Below are positions 1 through 8,825 of a DNA stretch of 64,000 nt, one piece after another; positions within the stretch are counted from its first letter, which is position 1, and each line of letters starts with the position of its first letter. The notes under the pieces are model-generated. The model had not been told where the DNA came from. It saw nothing but the letters and a program-made list of their open reading frames with translations, and did not search any database. The stretch is from Salinispora fenicalii (lineage in GTDB: Bacteria; Actinomycetota; Actinomycetes; Mycobacteriales; Micromonosporaceae), in NCBI RefSeq assembly GCF_000514815.1, contig NZ_AZWQ01000016.1:122493-186492 (forward strand), given 5' to 3'. The translations under genes and the position numbers were made by a program.

Positions 1-210
1 ACTGACGACAACATCCTGATGCACAGCGGCTCACAGTCCAGCGGCATCGCCTGGGACGGAGTCGATCAGGTGAAGGACACCCCCGAATTCTGGATCCTGT
101 ACGTCGGTCAGATGCCGGCAACCGTAATCCCCCGTCGGTTGTTGTCTGCCGAGGACGCCGAGACGCTCCGCGCCTACCTGGCCGAACGCGGGCTGCTTCA
201 GGTCCGATGA
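1..210 (+). CDS. YcxB-like protein, C-terminal part (5' end outside window)
   Basis: An open frame runs from base 1 to a TGA at 208-210, about 69 codons, with no in-frame stop upstream, so the gene starts outside the window. The visible part has the pattern of YcxB-like C-terminal domains: alternating strands, an invariant-looking tryptophan before the Val-Glu/Lys segment, a Leu-Tyr-Val strand, a Pro-Arg-Arg-Leu-Leu motif and a final amphipathic helix. These proteins are usually membrane-anchored and of unknown function. No partner can be judged from here. The family call is by pattern only. Confidence 0.5.
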   Translation, partial: TDDNILMHSGSQSSGIAWDGVDQVKDTPEFWILYVGQMPATVIPRRLLSAEDAETLRAYLAERGLLQVR

Positions 211-539
211 GATCGCATTCGGGGACGAAGCCGTCGACCCGACCGTGTCACACCGGCATTGGTGAGCACGCCCTGATCGACCGGCGGGTGTATCTGTCGG
301 CGTCGTGGACCGACGACCTGGACCGCTGCCGAGCCGTTGGTGTGCTCGACGTGTACTAATCTCCACGCCGTTCAATTAGGCATGTTGGCGACTCGTCAAG
401 GTTCGTCGGTGACGATGTTGATGACGATGGTTGCCTGGCAGCCGTGTCGGTCGATGTGTGGGCCGCGGGCCTGGCATTTGGGGTTCGATCATTTGATCCT
501 GCGGGTTTCACGCGGATCCGGCGGTCGGGCAGCAGGTGG
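211..539. other. Non-coding or decayed stretch
   Basis: No frame here has convincing codon bias, a ribosome-binding site or a recognisable motif. It separates the partial YcxB-like gene from an ABC-exporter fragment and is probably decayed sequence. Confidence 0.4.
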
Positions 540-786
540 CCAGGACCGCCTGCAGGACGTGCGGCTGCTGCGCACGAGTCTGCGCGACAACATCCGGCTC
601 ACGCGGCCCGATGCCACAGATGAGGACGTCGAGCTGGTGGCGCGGGCGGCGCAGATTCACGACCGGATCCTCCGCTTCGAACGAGGGTATGACGCCGTCG
701 TCGGTATCGACGCGAACCTGTCCGGTGGTGAGGCGCAACGAGTGACGATCGCCCGTGCGCTACTCGCCAACGCCCCGATCCTGGTG
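540..786 (+). pseudogene. ABC exporter nucleotide-binding domain fragment
   Basis: About 80 residues match the second half of an exporter-type ATPase domain. They include the LLRTSLRDNIRL segment after the Q-loop, the helical subdomain, the signature LSGGEAQRVTIARALL and the start of the Walker B strand. The expected Walker B Asp-Glu is missing because the frame runs into unrelated sequence after PILV and stops at 819. No transmembrane domain or Walker A lies upstream. The piece is therefore a remnant of a larger type I ABC exporter gene, not a functional transporter. Confidence 0.7.
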
Positions 787-1436
787 CATCACCAACCTCC
801 AGGGGGCGACTCGGTCTGAAAGCCACCATAAGGACCAACTACCCCCTACCCGGAACCCCAGAATTCCCGCCTCCTTCGCGTTCTGGATCGAGCACCAGCT
901 GGACCGACCACGGCCCGGACCGCCGGAACGCGGACGTGATGCCCATCCCCGTGCCAGGAGCACCCAGGGTCTTTGCGTTGTCGACACGCGGGGCTGCGAG
1001 CTGCGTTGACGTGTTGCCAGGGGTCCGTTGAGGACGGGTCAACCCATCGGCGATCATGAAAATGGTCTAGAACTTCGTGATCCTGGTAAGGGCCGCACCC
1101 GCGCATACCATGATCACCGATCAAGGTACTGCTGCCAACACGCCTGGCACCACGTCTCCAGTGCCGGTGTCCTCAGCAGAACTCACACCGTAAATAAGCG
1201 GGCAACTACTTTGAAACAAATCAACTACCGACAGTTGAACTGATTCCTGCATCGATTCGACTAAACTGGACCAGGCAGGTCACGATCACGAGGATCGGAG
1301 CAACGCGCCGTGGCCACCCCAGACCTCGCGATCCCTCCAGGACCCCGAGACGACGCCGACGTAGCAGGCGCTTGCTCAGTCCGGTGAGGGCGGTGTTCCT
1401 TCCCAGACCGAACTACTCGAGGAGCGCGCCCGTGTT
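787..1436. other. Gene-free stretch upstream of the ArsR-like gene
   Basis: No supported gene. A 25-codon GTG frame at 1311 has a GGAG upstream but soon stops and resembles nothing known. The base composition is more AT-rich around 1190-1270 than in the neighbouring genes. It is probably a mixture of decayed sequence and the promoter region for the gene at 1475. Confidence 0.4.
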
Positions 1437-1449
1437 AGATTGACAATCT
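1437..1449. promoter_or_regulatory. Inverted repeat, probable ArsR-type operator
   Basis: AGATTG-A-CAATCT is a perfect 6-bp inverted repeat around one base, 26 bp before the ATG of the ArsR-like regulator. Regulators of this family commonly bind such palindromes in their own promoters. Autoregulation is inferred from position and symmetry. Confidence 0.5.
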
Positions 1450-1474
1450 GATTTTTCCATTGGACGATCGATCG

Positions 1475-2077
1475 ATGACCGGCGGCATCAACTACCTTGA
1501 CGAGCCCGACCGCGTCGCCGCCGCGCTACCACCACTACGCAGGCAGCTACTCGGCAGACTGCGGGTACCGGCCTCAGCGACACAACTCGCGACAAGCCTG
1601 CGCATCCCCCGCCAACGGGTGAACTACCACCTGCGCGCGCTTGAGGCGATCGGCCTCGTCGAGCTGGTCGAGGAACGACAGCGACGCGGCTGCACGGAGC
1701 GGATCATGCGCGCCAAGCCGGGCGCGCTCGTGGTCAACCCGACCCTGATGGGTGTGAACGAGAACGTGCCCGAACCTGACGGTGCGCTCGCCGACCAACA
1801 CTCGGCCGAACACCTTGTCGGAGTTGCGGCCGCCGCGGTGCGCGACGTCGCCCGCATGCAGGTCGGGGCGGCGGAGTCCGGCAAACGCCTGCTCACGTTC
1901 ACAATCGAGACACACGTGCGGTTCGCCGACCCCGCCGTGGTACACCAATTCACCGAGAAAGTCACCGAGCTCATCACACAGATAGCGACCACATACGATA
2001 CTGAGGGCGGCCGTCCGTACCGAGTGGTCGCTGCCGGATACCCGGCACCGGCAACGGAGGCACCAACGATTCAATGA
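1475..2077 (+). CDS. ArsR-like helix-turn-helix regulator
   Basis: A 200-residue protein. Residues about 10-80 form a winged helix-turn-helix with the ArsR/HTH_20 pattern: RRQLLGRL, SATQLATSLRIPRQRVNYHLRAL as helix-turn-helix, then GLVELVEER and an Arg-rich wing. The C-terminal 110 residues look like a ligand or dimer domain and contain no recognised catalytic motif. The ATG at 1475 was preferred over an upstream TTG at 1460 because it places the fold correctly. The stop overlaps the next start by ATGA, so it is co-translated with the SRPBCC protein. An inverted repeat just upstream suggests autoregulation. Regulator-plus-SRPBCC pairs are common in actinomycetes. Confidence 0.8.
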   Translation: MTGGINYLDEPDRVAAALPPLRRQLLGRLRVPASATQLATSLRIPRQRVNYHLRALEAIGLVELVEERQRRGCTERIMRAKPGALVVNPTLMGVNENVPEPDGALADQHSAEHLVGVAAAAVRDVARMQVGAAESGKRLLTFTIETHVRFADPAVVHQFTEKVTELITQIATTYDTEGGRPYRVVAAGYPAPATEAPTIQ

Positions 2078-2775
2078 ATACCCCAGAGATCGAAATCACG
2101 GTTGACACCACCGTCGACGCTGCTTGGCAGGCATTGCGGGACACCGAGACCCTCCGCCGATGGCACGGCTGGGACACTGACGAGATCACCGAGGAAATTC
2201 AATCTATCTACTTCACCGATGTCACTGTAGATGACCAGAGACGCGTGCTCGTCGCCAACGGCGGCGACCGTTTCGAGGTGCACCCGCAGCCCGACGGAGT
2301 GCGCGTCACACTCACCCGTGCGCCACTGTCGGGAAACCCGGAATGGGACGCCTACTACGACGACATCACCGAGGGGTGGACCTCGTTCCTCCAACAGCTG
2401 CGCTTCATACTCAGCCACCACACCAGCGGCACTCGACGTACTCTCTTCTTCTCCAACCAGCACATCCACTCCAGCACCGTCGTTGACCGGCTAGGCCTGA
2501 CCGGCGTGGCGGCAACACCAGCTGGCAGCCCCTACACCGCCACCGTCGTTGGCGGCAGGACAACAGGCAACGTCTGGTTTCGGTCGACCCATCAACTCGG
2601 CCTGACCATCGACGCCTGGGGACCAGGGCTGCTGGTACTCGCGGGGAACGCACCATCGCAGACCAATCCAGCGGGATCCGCGACGGCCATTCTCAACACC
2701 TACAACCTCGACGACACCGCGTTCGGTCAGGTCTCCGAGCAATGGTCAGCGTGGTGGGCCAAGCACACTCACTGA
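2074..2775 (+). CDS. SRPBCC (START/AHSA1-like) domain protein
   Basis: A 233-residue protein starting with the typical SRPBCC first strand (EIEITVDTTVDAAWQALRDTETLRRWHGWD), followed by the curved sheet and a long helix (GWTSFLQQLRFIL). The C-terminal third repeats part of the fold with an AHSA1-like strand pattern. The family binds hydrophobic ligands in a deep cavity. The calicheamicin self-sacrifice protein CalC belongs to the same superfamily, and this gene lies in the flank of an enediyne cluster next to a VOC protein. It is therefore a candidate self-protection protein, but an ordinary AHSA1 protein is equally possible. It is coupled to the ArsR-like regulator by ATGA. Confidence 0.75.
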   Translation: MNTPEIEITVDTTVDAAWQALRDTETLRRWHGWDTDEITEEIQSIYFTDVTVDDQRRVLVANGGDRFEVHPQPDGVRVTLTRAPLSGNPEWDAYYDDITEGWTSFLQQLRFILSHHTSGTRRTLFFSNQHIHSSTVVDRLGLTGVAATPAGSPYTATVVGGRTTGNVWFRSTHQLGLTIDAWGPGLLVLAGNAPSQTNPAGSATAILNTYNLDDTAFGQVSEQWSAWWAKHTH

Positions 2776-2808
2776 CATCGATACCACAACGGCGAGAGGA
2801 ATGAACAC

Positions 2809-3195
2809 ATGATGAGCCAAGACAAGGTAGGCACAATCGCGGGCTTCGACCTCACCGTGCAGAACGCGGACGGCGTCCGTGACTTCTACGCGGATGTGGT
2901 CGGCTGGAAGCCGGAGCCGTTGAGTATGGGCGCCTACGACGACTACATGATGCTCGCGCAGGATGGCACCCCGGTCGCTGGCATCTGCCACGCCAAAAGC
3001 AGCAACGCTGACCTACCGCCGCAGTGGATCACCTACATCGCGGTCAGCGACCTTTCCGCGAGCCTGGCCCGAGTGACTGAGAAAGGTGGCGAGGTCGTGC
3101 GGCAGCCCAACGGCACCGGCCCGGGCGGGTTCGCACTGATCAAGGACCCTGCGGGCGCGATCGTTGCGCTGATGCAGAACCCACATACCAGCTGA
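2809..3195 (+). CDS. VOC-fold (glyoxalase/bleomycin-resistance-like) protein
   Basis: A 128-residue protein with two beta-alpha-beta-beta-beta modules: GFDLTVQNADGVRDFYADVVGW and the later WITYIAVSDLSASLARVTEKGGEVV through IKDPAGAIVALMQ. The metal-ligand positions usually occupied by His or Glu appear to be Asp and Thr, so it more likely binds a ligand than acts as a metalloenzyme. Metal-free VOC proteins sequester antibiotics such as bleomycin, and TnmS proteins bind anthraquinone-fused enediynes. It follows the SRPBCC gene by 33 bp on the same strand, with GAGAGG upstream. Two adjacent ATGs (2809, 2812) are possible. Confidence 0.8.
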   Translation: MMSQDKVGTIAGFDLTVQNADGVRDFYADVVGWKPEPLSMGAYDDYMMLAQDGTPVAGICHAKSSNADLPPQWITYIAVSDLSASLARVTEKGGEVVRQPNGTGPGGFALIKDPAGAIVALMQNPHTS

Positions 3196-3208
3196 GCCGC
3201 CCTCGGCC

Positions 3209-4039
3209 TCAGCGATCGGCCACCCGCCGGGCCACGTAGAGCATGTAGCGCGGCTCGAGCGACTCCACGCAGTAGGCGAATGCAGTAACGAATCCGTCGA
3301 AGACCGCGTCGCCGTGCTGTGCGCGCAGGTCCGTTTCGTTGTCCCGCAACGCCTGCAACAGCAACGCGTAGGTTCGGTGGGTGTGCTCGGTAAGGTCGAC
3401 GAACTCGCGAAGTTCAAAGCCAGCCGTGCGTAGCAAGGCTGGATAGTCGTCGAGGGAGACGATGGGTCCCAGTAGGGCGACCCCGCGGAAGGCCTCCACC
3501 GCGTCGGCGCGCGTCCCGGTCAATGGTGGGTGGGTGAAGAAGTCAGTAGCGACGAACAGCCCACCGGGCTTGAGGGTACGGGCGACCTGCGCGAGTGCAC
3601 GGGCGCGATCGGTCATGTGCACCAGTGACTCGATCGCCCATGCCACGTTGAAGTGGGCGTCCGGAAACGGAAGCTCCTGGGTCGCATCGGCCACCTGGAA
3701 GCTAGCCCGGCCGGCGAGCCCGGCTGCGACCGCACCCTCGTTCGCTCGCTCGACCTGGGTATCGGAGTCGGAAACACCCGACACCGAGCAACCGGTTTCA
3801 GTAGCCGCCCGCCGCGCGGGTTTACCCAAACCACAACCCACGTCGAGCAGGTGCTGACCAGCGCCGAGCCCGCTGCGGGCGAGCACCAGCTCGGTCAGCC
3901 GGTCGGTGGCAACAGTCTGGTCACTGGTGTCGTCGGGGCCATCCCAGTACCCGACGTGCAGGTTTTCGTCCCAGACATCGGTGCGCATCGACTCATCTGA
4001 TTTGTAGTCGTACTTGGCCTGCTCGTCGGTGGCGGACAT
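3209..4039 (-). CDS. SAM-dependent methyltransferase
   Basis: A 276-residue class I methyltransferase. Motif I LLDVGCGLGKPA binds SAM, motif II/III is FQVADATQELPFPDAHFNVAWAIESLVHM, and the GLFVATDFF strand follows. The layout resembles the small-molecule C/O-methyltransferases of the UbiE/erythromycin EryG-like group. GAGGAG lies upstream of the ATG. It follows the P450 gene by 27 bp on the same strand, so the two are probably one transcript carrying out tailoring steps. The substrate cannot be told from sequence. A link to the enediyne cluster is inferred from proximity and from an operator shared with the exporter genes. Confidence 0.85.
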   Translation of the reverse strand: MSATDEQAKYDYKSDESMRTDVWDENLHVGYWDGPDDTSDQTVATDRLTELVLARSGLGAGQHLLDVGCGLGKPARRAATETGCSVSGVSDSDTQVERANEGAVAAGLAGRASFQVADATQELPFPDAHFNVAWAIESLVHMTDRARALAQVARTLKPGGLFVATDFFTHPPLTGTRADAVEAFRGVALLGPIVSLDDYPALLRTAGFELREFVDLTEHTHRTYALLLQALRDNETDLRAQHGDAVFDGFVTAFAYCVESLEPRYMLYVARRVADR

Positions 4040-4066
4040 ACACGTTCTCCTCGTCGGAGGCTGCGA

Positions 4067-5260
4067 TCAAGTTCTGCGGTACGACACCGGCAGTGAGCGC
4101 AGGCAAAAAATTCCGGGTGCGTCGTAGTACGAAAGCGCCTCCACCGCGGGCACCAACGATGTGGTGCGTTCAGCGAGTAGCCCCAGCACGACGGAGGACT
4201 CCATCCGGGCCAGGCTGGCGCCGAGGCAGTAGTGAATGCCGAGCCCGAAGCCGAGGTGCTTGCTGTCCCGGCCAAGCACGAACGTGTCGGGATCGGCGAA
4301 CTGCCGCTCGTCTCGGTTGCCGGAGGCGATCCACAGGCGTAAGAGCTGGTCACCAGGCACCACCTGATTACCGATCGTCACCTCGGTCGTGGTGAACCGG
4401 TACACCTCAGTGAACGGCGTTCGGTGTCGCAGTACTTCCTCGAGCAGAATTGCGGTGTCAACCTGTCCCTGCCGCCACCGCAGCATGATGTCCTGTCGCT
4501 CACCCAGAGCCAACAATGTGTTGCCGAGCAGCGCGGTCGTGGTGATGTGGCCGGCGGTCAGCAAGAGAATCGCAAAGTTGCGAATCTCCCTGTCGTTGAG
4601 GCGTTCCCCGTCGATTTCAGCGTGCGCGAGCGCGCTGATCAGGTCATCCCCAGGCTTGGCGCGACGGCGCTCTGCGTGGTCGAGCATGTAGCTGCCGAGT
4701 TCATCGAGCGTGGACTGCATGCTCGCCATGTAGGCGCCATCGAATGGATCATCCGCGCTGATGGCGTAGAACTCGTCAGCTGCACGAACAAGGTACCCCC
4801 GGTCACTCTCGGGTAGCCCGAGGAGCTCGCCGATGACATACACCGGTAGCAGGTAGGCGAGGTCGCCGATGATGTCGAACTCGCCCTCGACCCTACGGTC
4901 CACGAATGCCCGGTTGAGCAGCAGCTCACCAATCGAACGGACACGCGGGGCCAGCTGCTCGACCAGTCGCGGCGTGAAGGCCGTGCTAATCAGCCCCCGC
5001 AGCCTCGCATGCCGCGGAGGGTCGACCGCGACCAAGCTGCCCTCGGCTTCTTCGGCCAGCTCGGGCGGCATCGACCGGCCCGGGTCGGACGAGAACGTGG
5101 CAGGATCCTTGAGTATCTGGGCGATGTCGGCGTACCGAAACACATTCCAGCTACTGGTGCCCTGGTCGTACCACACGGGCTGGTCATCCCGCATCCGCCG
5201 GAACCAGGGCAGTACGCGCTTACCTCCGTCCGCGAACGTGAGGCGCGGCACGGCAGCCAT
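4067..5260 (-). CDS. Cytochrome P450
   Basis: A 397-residue bacterial class I P450. The I-helix is LLLTAGHITTTALLGN (Ala-Gly-X-X-Thr), the K-helix is EEVLRHR (ExxR), and the haem loop is FGLGIHYCLGASLARME with the proximal Cys. Its length is standard. It needs ferredoxin and reductase partners, which are not encoded nearby. The ATG at 5260 has GGAGGGA upstream; two in-frame GTGs just precede it. It is first in a two-gene unit with the methyltransferase. A strong inverted repeat lies 14 bp upstream. The likely role is oxidative tailoring, with substrate unknown. Confidence 0.92.
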   Translation of the reverse strand: MAAVPRLTFADGGKRVLPWFRRMRDDQPVWYDQGTSSWNVFRYADIAQILKDPATFSSDPGRSMPPELAEEAEGSLVAVDPPRHARLRGLISTAFTPRLVEQLAPRVRSIGELLLNRAFVDRRVEGEFDIIGDLAYLLPVYVIGELLGLPESDRGYLVRAADEFYAISADDPFDGAYMASMQSTLDELGSYMLDHAERRRAKPGDDLISALAHAEIDGERLNDREIRNFAILLLTAGHITTTALLGNTLLALGERQDIMLRWRQGQVDTAILLEEVLRHRTPFTEVYRFTTTEVTIGNQVVPGDQLLRLWIASGNRDERQFADPDTFVLGRDSKHLGFGLGIHYCLGASLARMESSVVLGLLAERTTSLVPAVEALSYYDAPGIFCLRSLPVSYRRT

Positions 5261-5273
5261 CACCACTCCCTCC

Positions 5274-5294
5274 GACGATATGACAAATTGTCAT
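5274..5294 (-). promoter_or_regulatory. Palindromic operator upstream of the P450 gene
   Basis: On the minus strand the element reads ATGACAATT-T-G-T-CATATCGTC. Its first 15 bases are a perfect 7-bp inverted repeat around one base. It sits directly before the Shine-Dalgarno of the P450 gene. A copy differing at two positions lies upstream of the ABC exporter at 34886-34906, in the same orientation relative to the downstream gene. Co-regulation by one dimeric repressor, for example of the TetR or MarR type, is inferred. Confidence 0.6.
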
Positions 5295-5487
5295 GACAGC
5301 GTGACATCCAGTCATACAGCAGGTAGACCTTGTCGGGCAAGGGGGGCGTTCGTGGCATCCGCGCAGGAGCGCCACATCCCTTCCCCATAGGCAGTGATGG
5401 ATAGGTATCGATGACGTCCACCAGGGACATACGGTCGCACCGCTGTGATTGGCCAGGCGGAGGCTGGCCTGATCGACGTCATCCGGG

Positions 5488-6789
5488 TCAGCCGCGCCGC
5501 ACAGAGGCCGTTTCCTGCAACCCACGGAGCACGTACGGCACCGCCTCCGCCTGGAAGTCGACGTCCGGGACGAGCTCGCGCACGCTGCCCTCAAGCACCA
5601 GGAGAGCGAGGATCGGAAAGACGAACTGCGGATCGGCGTACAACCCGCGCGCTCGCTGAATCGCGAAGAGCGTGGCGGCGAAGGACGCCAGGTCGAAGTC
5701 CGAGGCCCTGACCGAGCTATTGCGTGCCACCAGGGCCACCACGTCTTCCCGGAACCCATCCCGGTCGTACCGGCCCCGGCCATCGAGGGCCGTCGACAAC
5801 AAAATCTCGGCGCAGCGCTGCCCGTCGCTACGGACGAGGTAGTAGAAGAACTCGGCAAACCTGCGGCGCGTGAGATCGGTCAAGCCGCGGACAAAGCCGG
5901 TGTCCACGATCACCGCGGTGCCGTCCGACATCAGATACAGATTCCCCGGATGAAGGTCACAGTGCACGAATCCGTCCTGGAAGAGCATCTGGTATGCGGC
6001 CCTCAGCCCGTTGAGCATCGCGGTCCGCCGGGCGGGGGTTTGCTCGGTGCTTCGCTCCAGCGCCCCGATCCACTCCATCACCAGGACCGTGTGGCCGGAA
6101 AGCTCCGACACGACGGCCGGCACCCGGACGTCCGGCAGGCAGCTCAGGTTTTCGCGCAGCTGGGTCAGCGACTGCGCCTCCCGGACGAAGTTGAGCTGCT
6201 CGTACACGGCGGCCGAGACTTGGTCGACTATCTCCGCCAGTGGAACCTGACGCATCGCTGGTAGCCGACCGACGACCCGAGCGACGGCACCGACCAGCGC
6301 CAGATCGAGTCTCATGGTCTGTTCGATTCCCGGCCGCCGTACTTTGATGGCGACCACGCGACCGTCGTAAAGGCAGGCCCGGTAGACGCAGGCGATGCTG
6401 CCCGCCGCCGCCGGTGTCAGCCCGGCCGCCCCGCCGATGACACTGGACGTCACCAGTGGTGGCACGGTTCGGATGACGGCGGCGAGGTCGGACGGCGGGG
6501 ACACCCGGTCGTGCAGCCGGGACAGGTTCCGGCACAGCCACGGAGGCAGGAGGTCGACCCGCGTGCTGAGCACCTGACCCAACTTGACGTAGGCCGGACC
6601 GAGCTGTTCGACCGCGTCGGTGAGAGTGACTGCCAGCTGCTCCCGGACACGGGCCCCTCGCATGCCCCTCGGCCGCAGGGCGGCGATCAGCAGGCGAACC
6701 GCGAGCCGCCCGACCCAGCCCATCAGCAGCAGGACGATCGTGACGGCCCGAACAACGAGAGCCCACCATCGAAACAATCGCTTCAGCAT
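5488..6789 (-). CDS. UbiB/ABC1-family atypical kinase
   Basis: A 433-residue protein of the UbiB/COQ8/ABC1 family. An N-terminal hydrophobic segment (LVVRAVTIVLLLMGWVGRLAVRLL) is followed by the KxGQ signature in AYVKLGQVLSTR, the ATP-binding Lys in VVAIKVRRPG, the catalytic HCDLHPGNLY and the metal-binding VDTGFVRG, where canonical ABC1 proteins have D-F-G-like. The GAGGAG plus ATG at 6789 was chosen. A longer frame back to 6936 would translate the upstream hexamer array as Cys-Arg repeats and is not credible. The family supports quinone or lipid metabolism. The link to the cluster is unknown. Confidence 0.85.
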   Translation of the reverse strand: MLKRLFRWWALVVRAVTIVLLLMGWVGRLAVRLLIAALRPRGMRGARVREQLAVTLTDAVEQLGPAYVKLGQVLSTRVDLLPPWLCRNLSRLHDRVSPPSDLAAVIRTVPPLVTSSVIGGAAGLTPAAAGSIACVYRACLYDGRVVAIKVRRPGIEQTMRLDLALVGAVARVVGRLPAMRQVPLAEIVDQVSAAVYEQLNFVREAQSLTQLRENLSCLPDVRVPAVVSELSGHTVLVMEWIGALERSTEQTPARRTAMLNGLRAAYQMLFQDGFVHCDLHPGNLYLMSDGTAVIVDTGFVRGLTDLTRRRFAEFFYYLVRSDGQRCAEILLSTALDGRGRYDRDGFREDVVALVARNSSVRASDFDLASFAATLFAIQRARGLYADPQFVFPILALLVLEGSVRELVPDVDFQAEAVPYVLRGLQETASVRRG

Positions 6790-6797
6790 CGATTCTC

Positions 6798-7260
<463 letters not shown>

Positions 7261-8469
7261 ATGACACTCCAATCCATCGGTCTGTCCACCGGGGGTCGGG
7301 ACCGCGCGCCTGAGTGGGAGCACTACCTCAAGGGTGACCCGGCTCTGTTGAACAGCGAGCTCGGCGACATCCTGGACCGGGACGCGGTGCGGCTCGACAT
7401 CCGCACCAACGACCAGGTCGCGTACGAGGCGTTGCACCACCCGGACCCCATGGTCCGCGAGCAGTCCCTGTACCAGGCGATGGACCGCCGGCTGCCGGAA
7501 GCGATCGACCTGATCGCGGAGAGCATCGCCACCGACGAAAGCCGTGAGGTGCGGTGGAACGCGCTGTGGGCGCTAGAGAAGATCGGCGGACCACGGGCCC
7601 TGCAGGTCATCGAGCGGCACATCAACGACGACGACGCCGACGTCGGCGAGTGGGCGAAGCTGTTCAGCTCCGAGCTGCGCACCGGCCTGCCTGCCTTCGA
7701 CAACCGGTCGTTCACCTGGGACAGCGACCGGACCTTCGACGAGACGATTCTGCTCAACATCCACTGCGATGTCTATGTCGCACTCGATGAGACGGGACGC
7801 AACTGGGGCAAGATCTCCCTGGCCCCGCAGGGCCTCGCCCGCAGTTACGGACAGGCGCATGCGTGCCCGAACACGGACACCCGGAACCAGAAGCTCATCA
7901 TCAGCAAGACGCTGTCTGGCCTGCACGACGACGGAACTCCGCACACCGAGAACTTTGTGTTCCGTGGGCTCACCAACCACGCCAACCCCGGCCGCGGCAG
8001 CTTCTACTTCGAGTCGCGCGGTCTTCGCCCGATCTTCCTGTCCGGCCGGGCCGACGACGACAGCCTGGGGCACCGCAACGAGATGGTTGCCGCCAAGCGC
8101 AGTGGCGAGTGGACCCTCGACCCGAGTATCCAGATCAGGGGCGAGTCGGCGATCCGCTACGTCCGAGGCCGGGTACACACCTGGGGCTATGTCAACTTCG
8201 ACACCATGGCGGGCAGTTCGCTGGAGGAGGTGCTGTTCCCCGGCAACAGCATTCTCGGCACGTTGGACACCCCCACTGGACCGCTGGCCAATGCGTTCAT
8301 CGTAGGCACGTTCAAGGGCAAGCTCGTCGACTGGGATGGCGACGACAAAGTCAACGTCAACTCGCTCGACATCTACTCGACGCGGGATGGGGATGTCGAC
8401 TCCAACCAGGACGGCATCGCCGACATCCCGGGGGTGCAGTTCTGCCCCCGTACGAACTGGATGAACTGA
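7261..8469 (+). CDS. HEAT-repeat protein with Ca-binding-like C-terminus
   Basis: A 402-residue protein. Residues about 55-140 contain HEAT-like helix pairs (DPMVREQSLYQAMDRRLPEAIDLI and REVRWNALWALEKIGGPRALQVIERHI). The middle is a beta-rich domain of unknown type. The last 40 residues hold Asp-rich loops (DWDGDDKVNVNSLDIY and DVDSNQDGIADIPG), typical of thrombospondin-3 or dockerin-type calcium sites. There is no signal peptide, which is odd for such loops. The ATG at 7261 was chosen over an in-frame GTG at 7249. It stands alone, ending at a strong terminator beside the AraC regulator, and has no assigned function. Confidence 0.75.
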   Translation: MTLQSIGLSTGGRDRAPEWEHYLKGDPALLNSELGDILDRDAVRLDIRTNDQVAYEALHHPDPMVREQSLYQAMDRRLPEAIDLIAESIATDESREVRWNALWALEKIGGPRALQVIERHINDDDADVGEWAKLFSSELRTGLPAFDNRSFTWDSDRTFDETILLNIHCDVYVALDETGRNWGKISLAPQGLARSYGQAHACPNTDTRNQKLIISKTLSGLHDDGTPHTENFVFRGLTNHANPGRGSFYFESRGLRPIFLSGRADDDSLGHRNEMVAAKRSGEWTLDPSIQIRGESAIRYVRGRVHTWGYVNFDTMAGSSLEEVLFPGNSILGTLDTPTGPLANAFIVGTFKGKLVDWDGDDKVNVNSLDIYSTRDGDVDSNQDGIADIPGVQFCPRTNWMN

Positions 8470-8478
8470 GCTGACTGA

Positions 8479-8516
8479 GCTCCGGGGCGGACGGCGGTAG
8501 CTGGCCGCCCCGGAGC
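8479..8516 (+). terminator. Rho-independent-type hairpin after the HEAT gene
   Basis: A perfect 12-bp stem, GCTCCGGGGCGG paired with CCGCCCCGGAGC, closes a 14-base loop just after the stop codon at 8469. There is no U-tract, as is usual in actinomycetes. Confidence 0.75.
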
Positions 8517-8825
8517 CGTCCAACGACGGTCTGCCGGACGAAGCCGAGCAGGGGCGCCATTGTCACACTTAATTCCTATTTGTCGCTTTTGGACCACGTC
8601 GTTCGTGATGCCATTAGCAAGATTAGATAACTATGCACAGTGTAAAGGGCGCTTGACTGAACGCGACGATGCAAGCGGCCGTACACGGACTCGGCAAACC
8701 CGGGGGGACTAGCCTCGGGTCTTTGTGGGCCCTGGGTGGCGCAATCGACGGCAGCAAGAGACGCATGACCGCGCCCGTCGGGTTAGATGCGGCCGCGACT
8801 CGGCGACCCTGGGGAGGGCTACACG
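8517..8825. other. Upstream region of the first AraC regulator
   Basis: Contains no gene. An AT-richer patch (about 8560-8640) probably carries the promoter of the AraC gene. No single -10/-35 pair can be chosen with confidence. Confidence 0.35.

Noticed and set aside
337..819. A complete ABC transporter ATPase gene
   Set aside because: Walker A and the Walker B acidic residues are missing, and only a central piece aligns.
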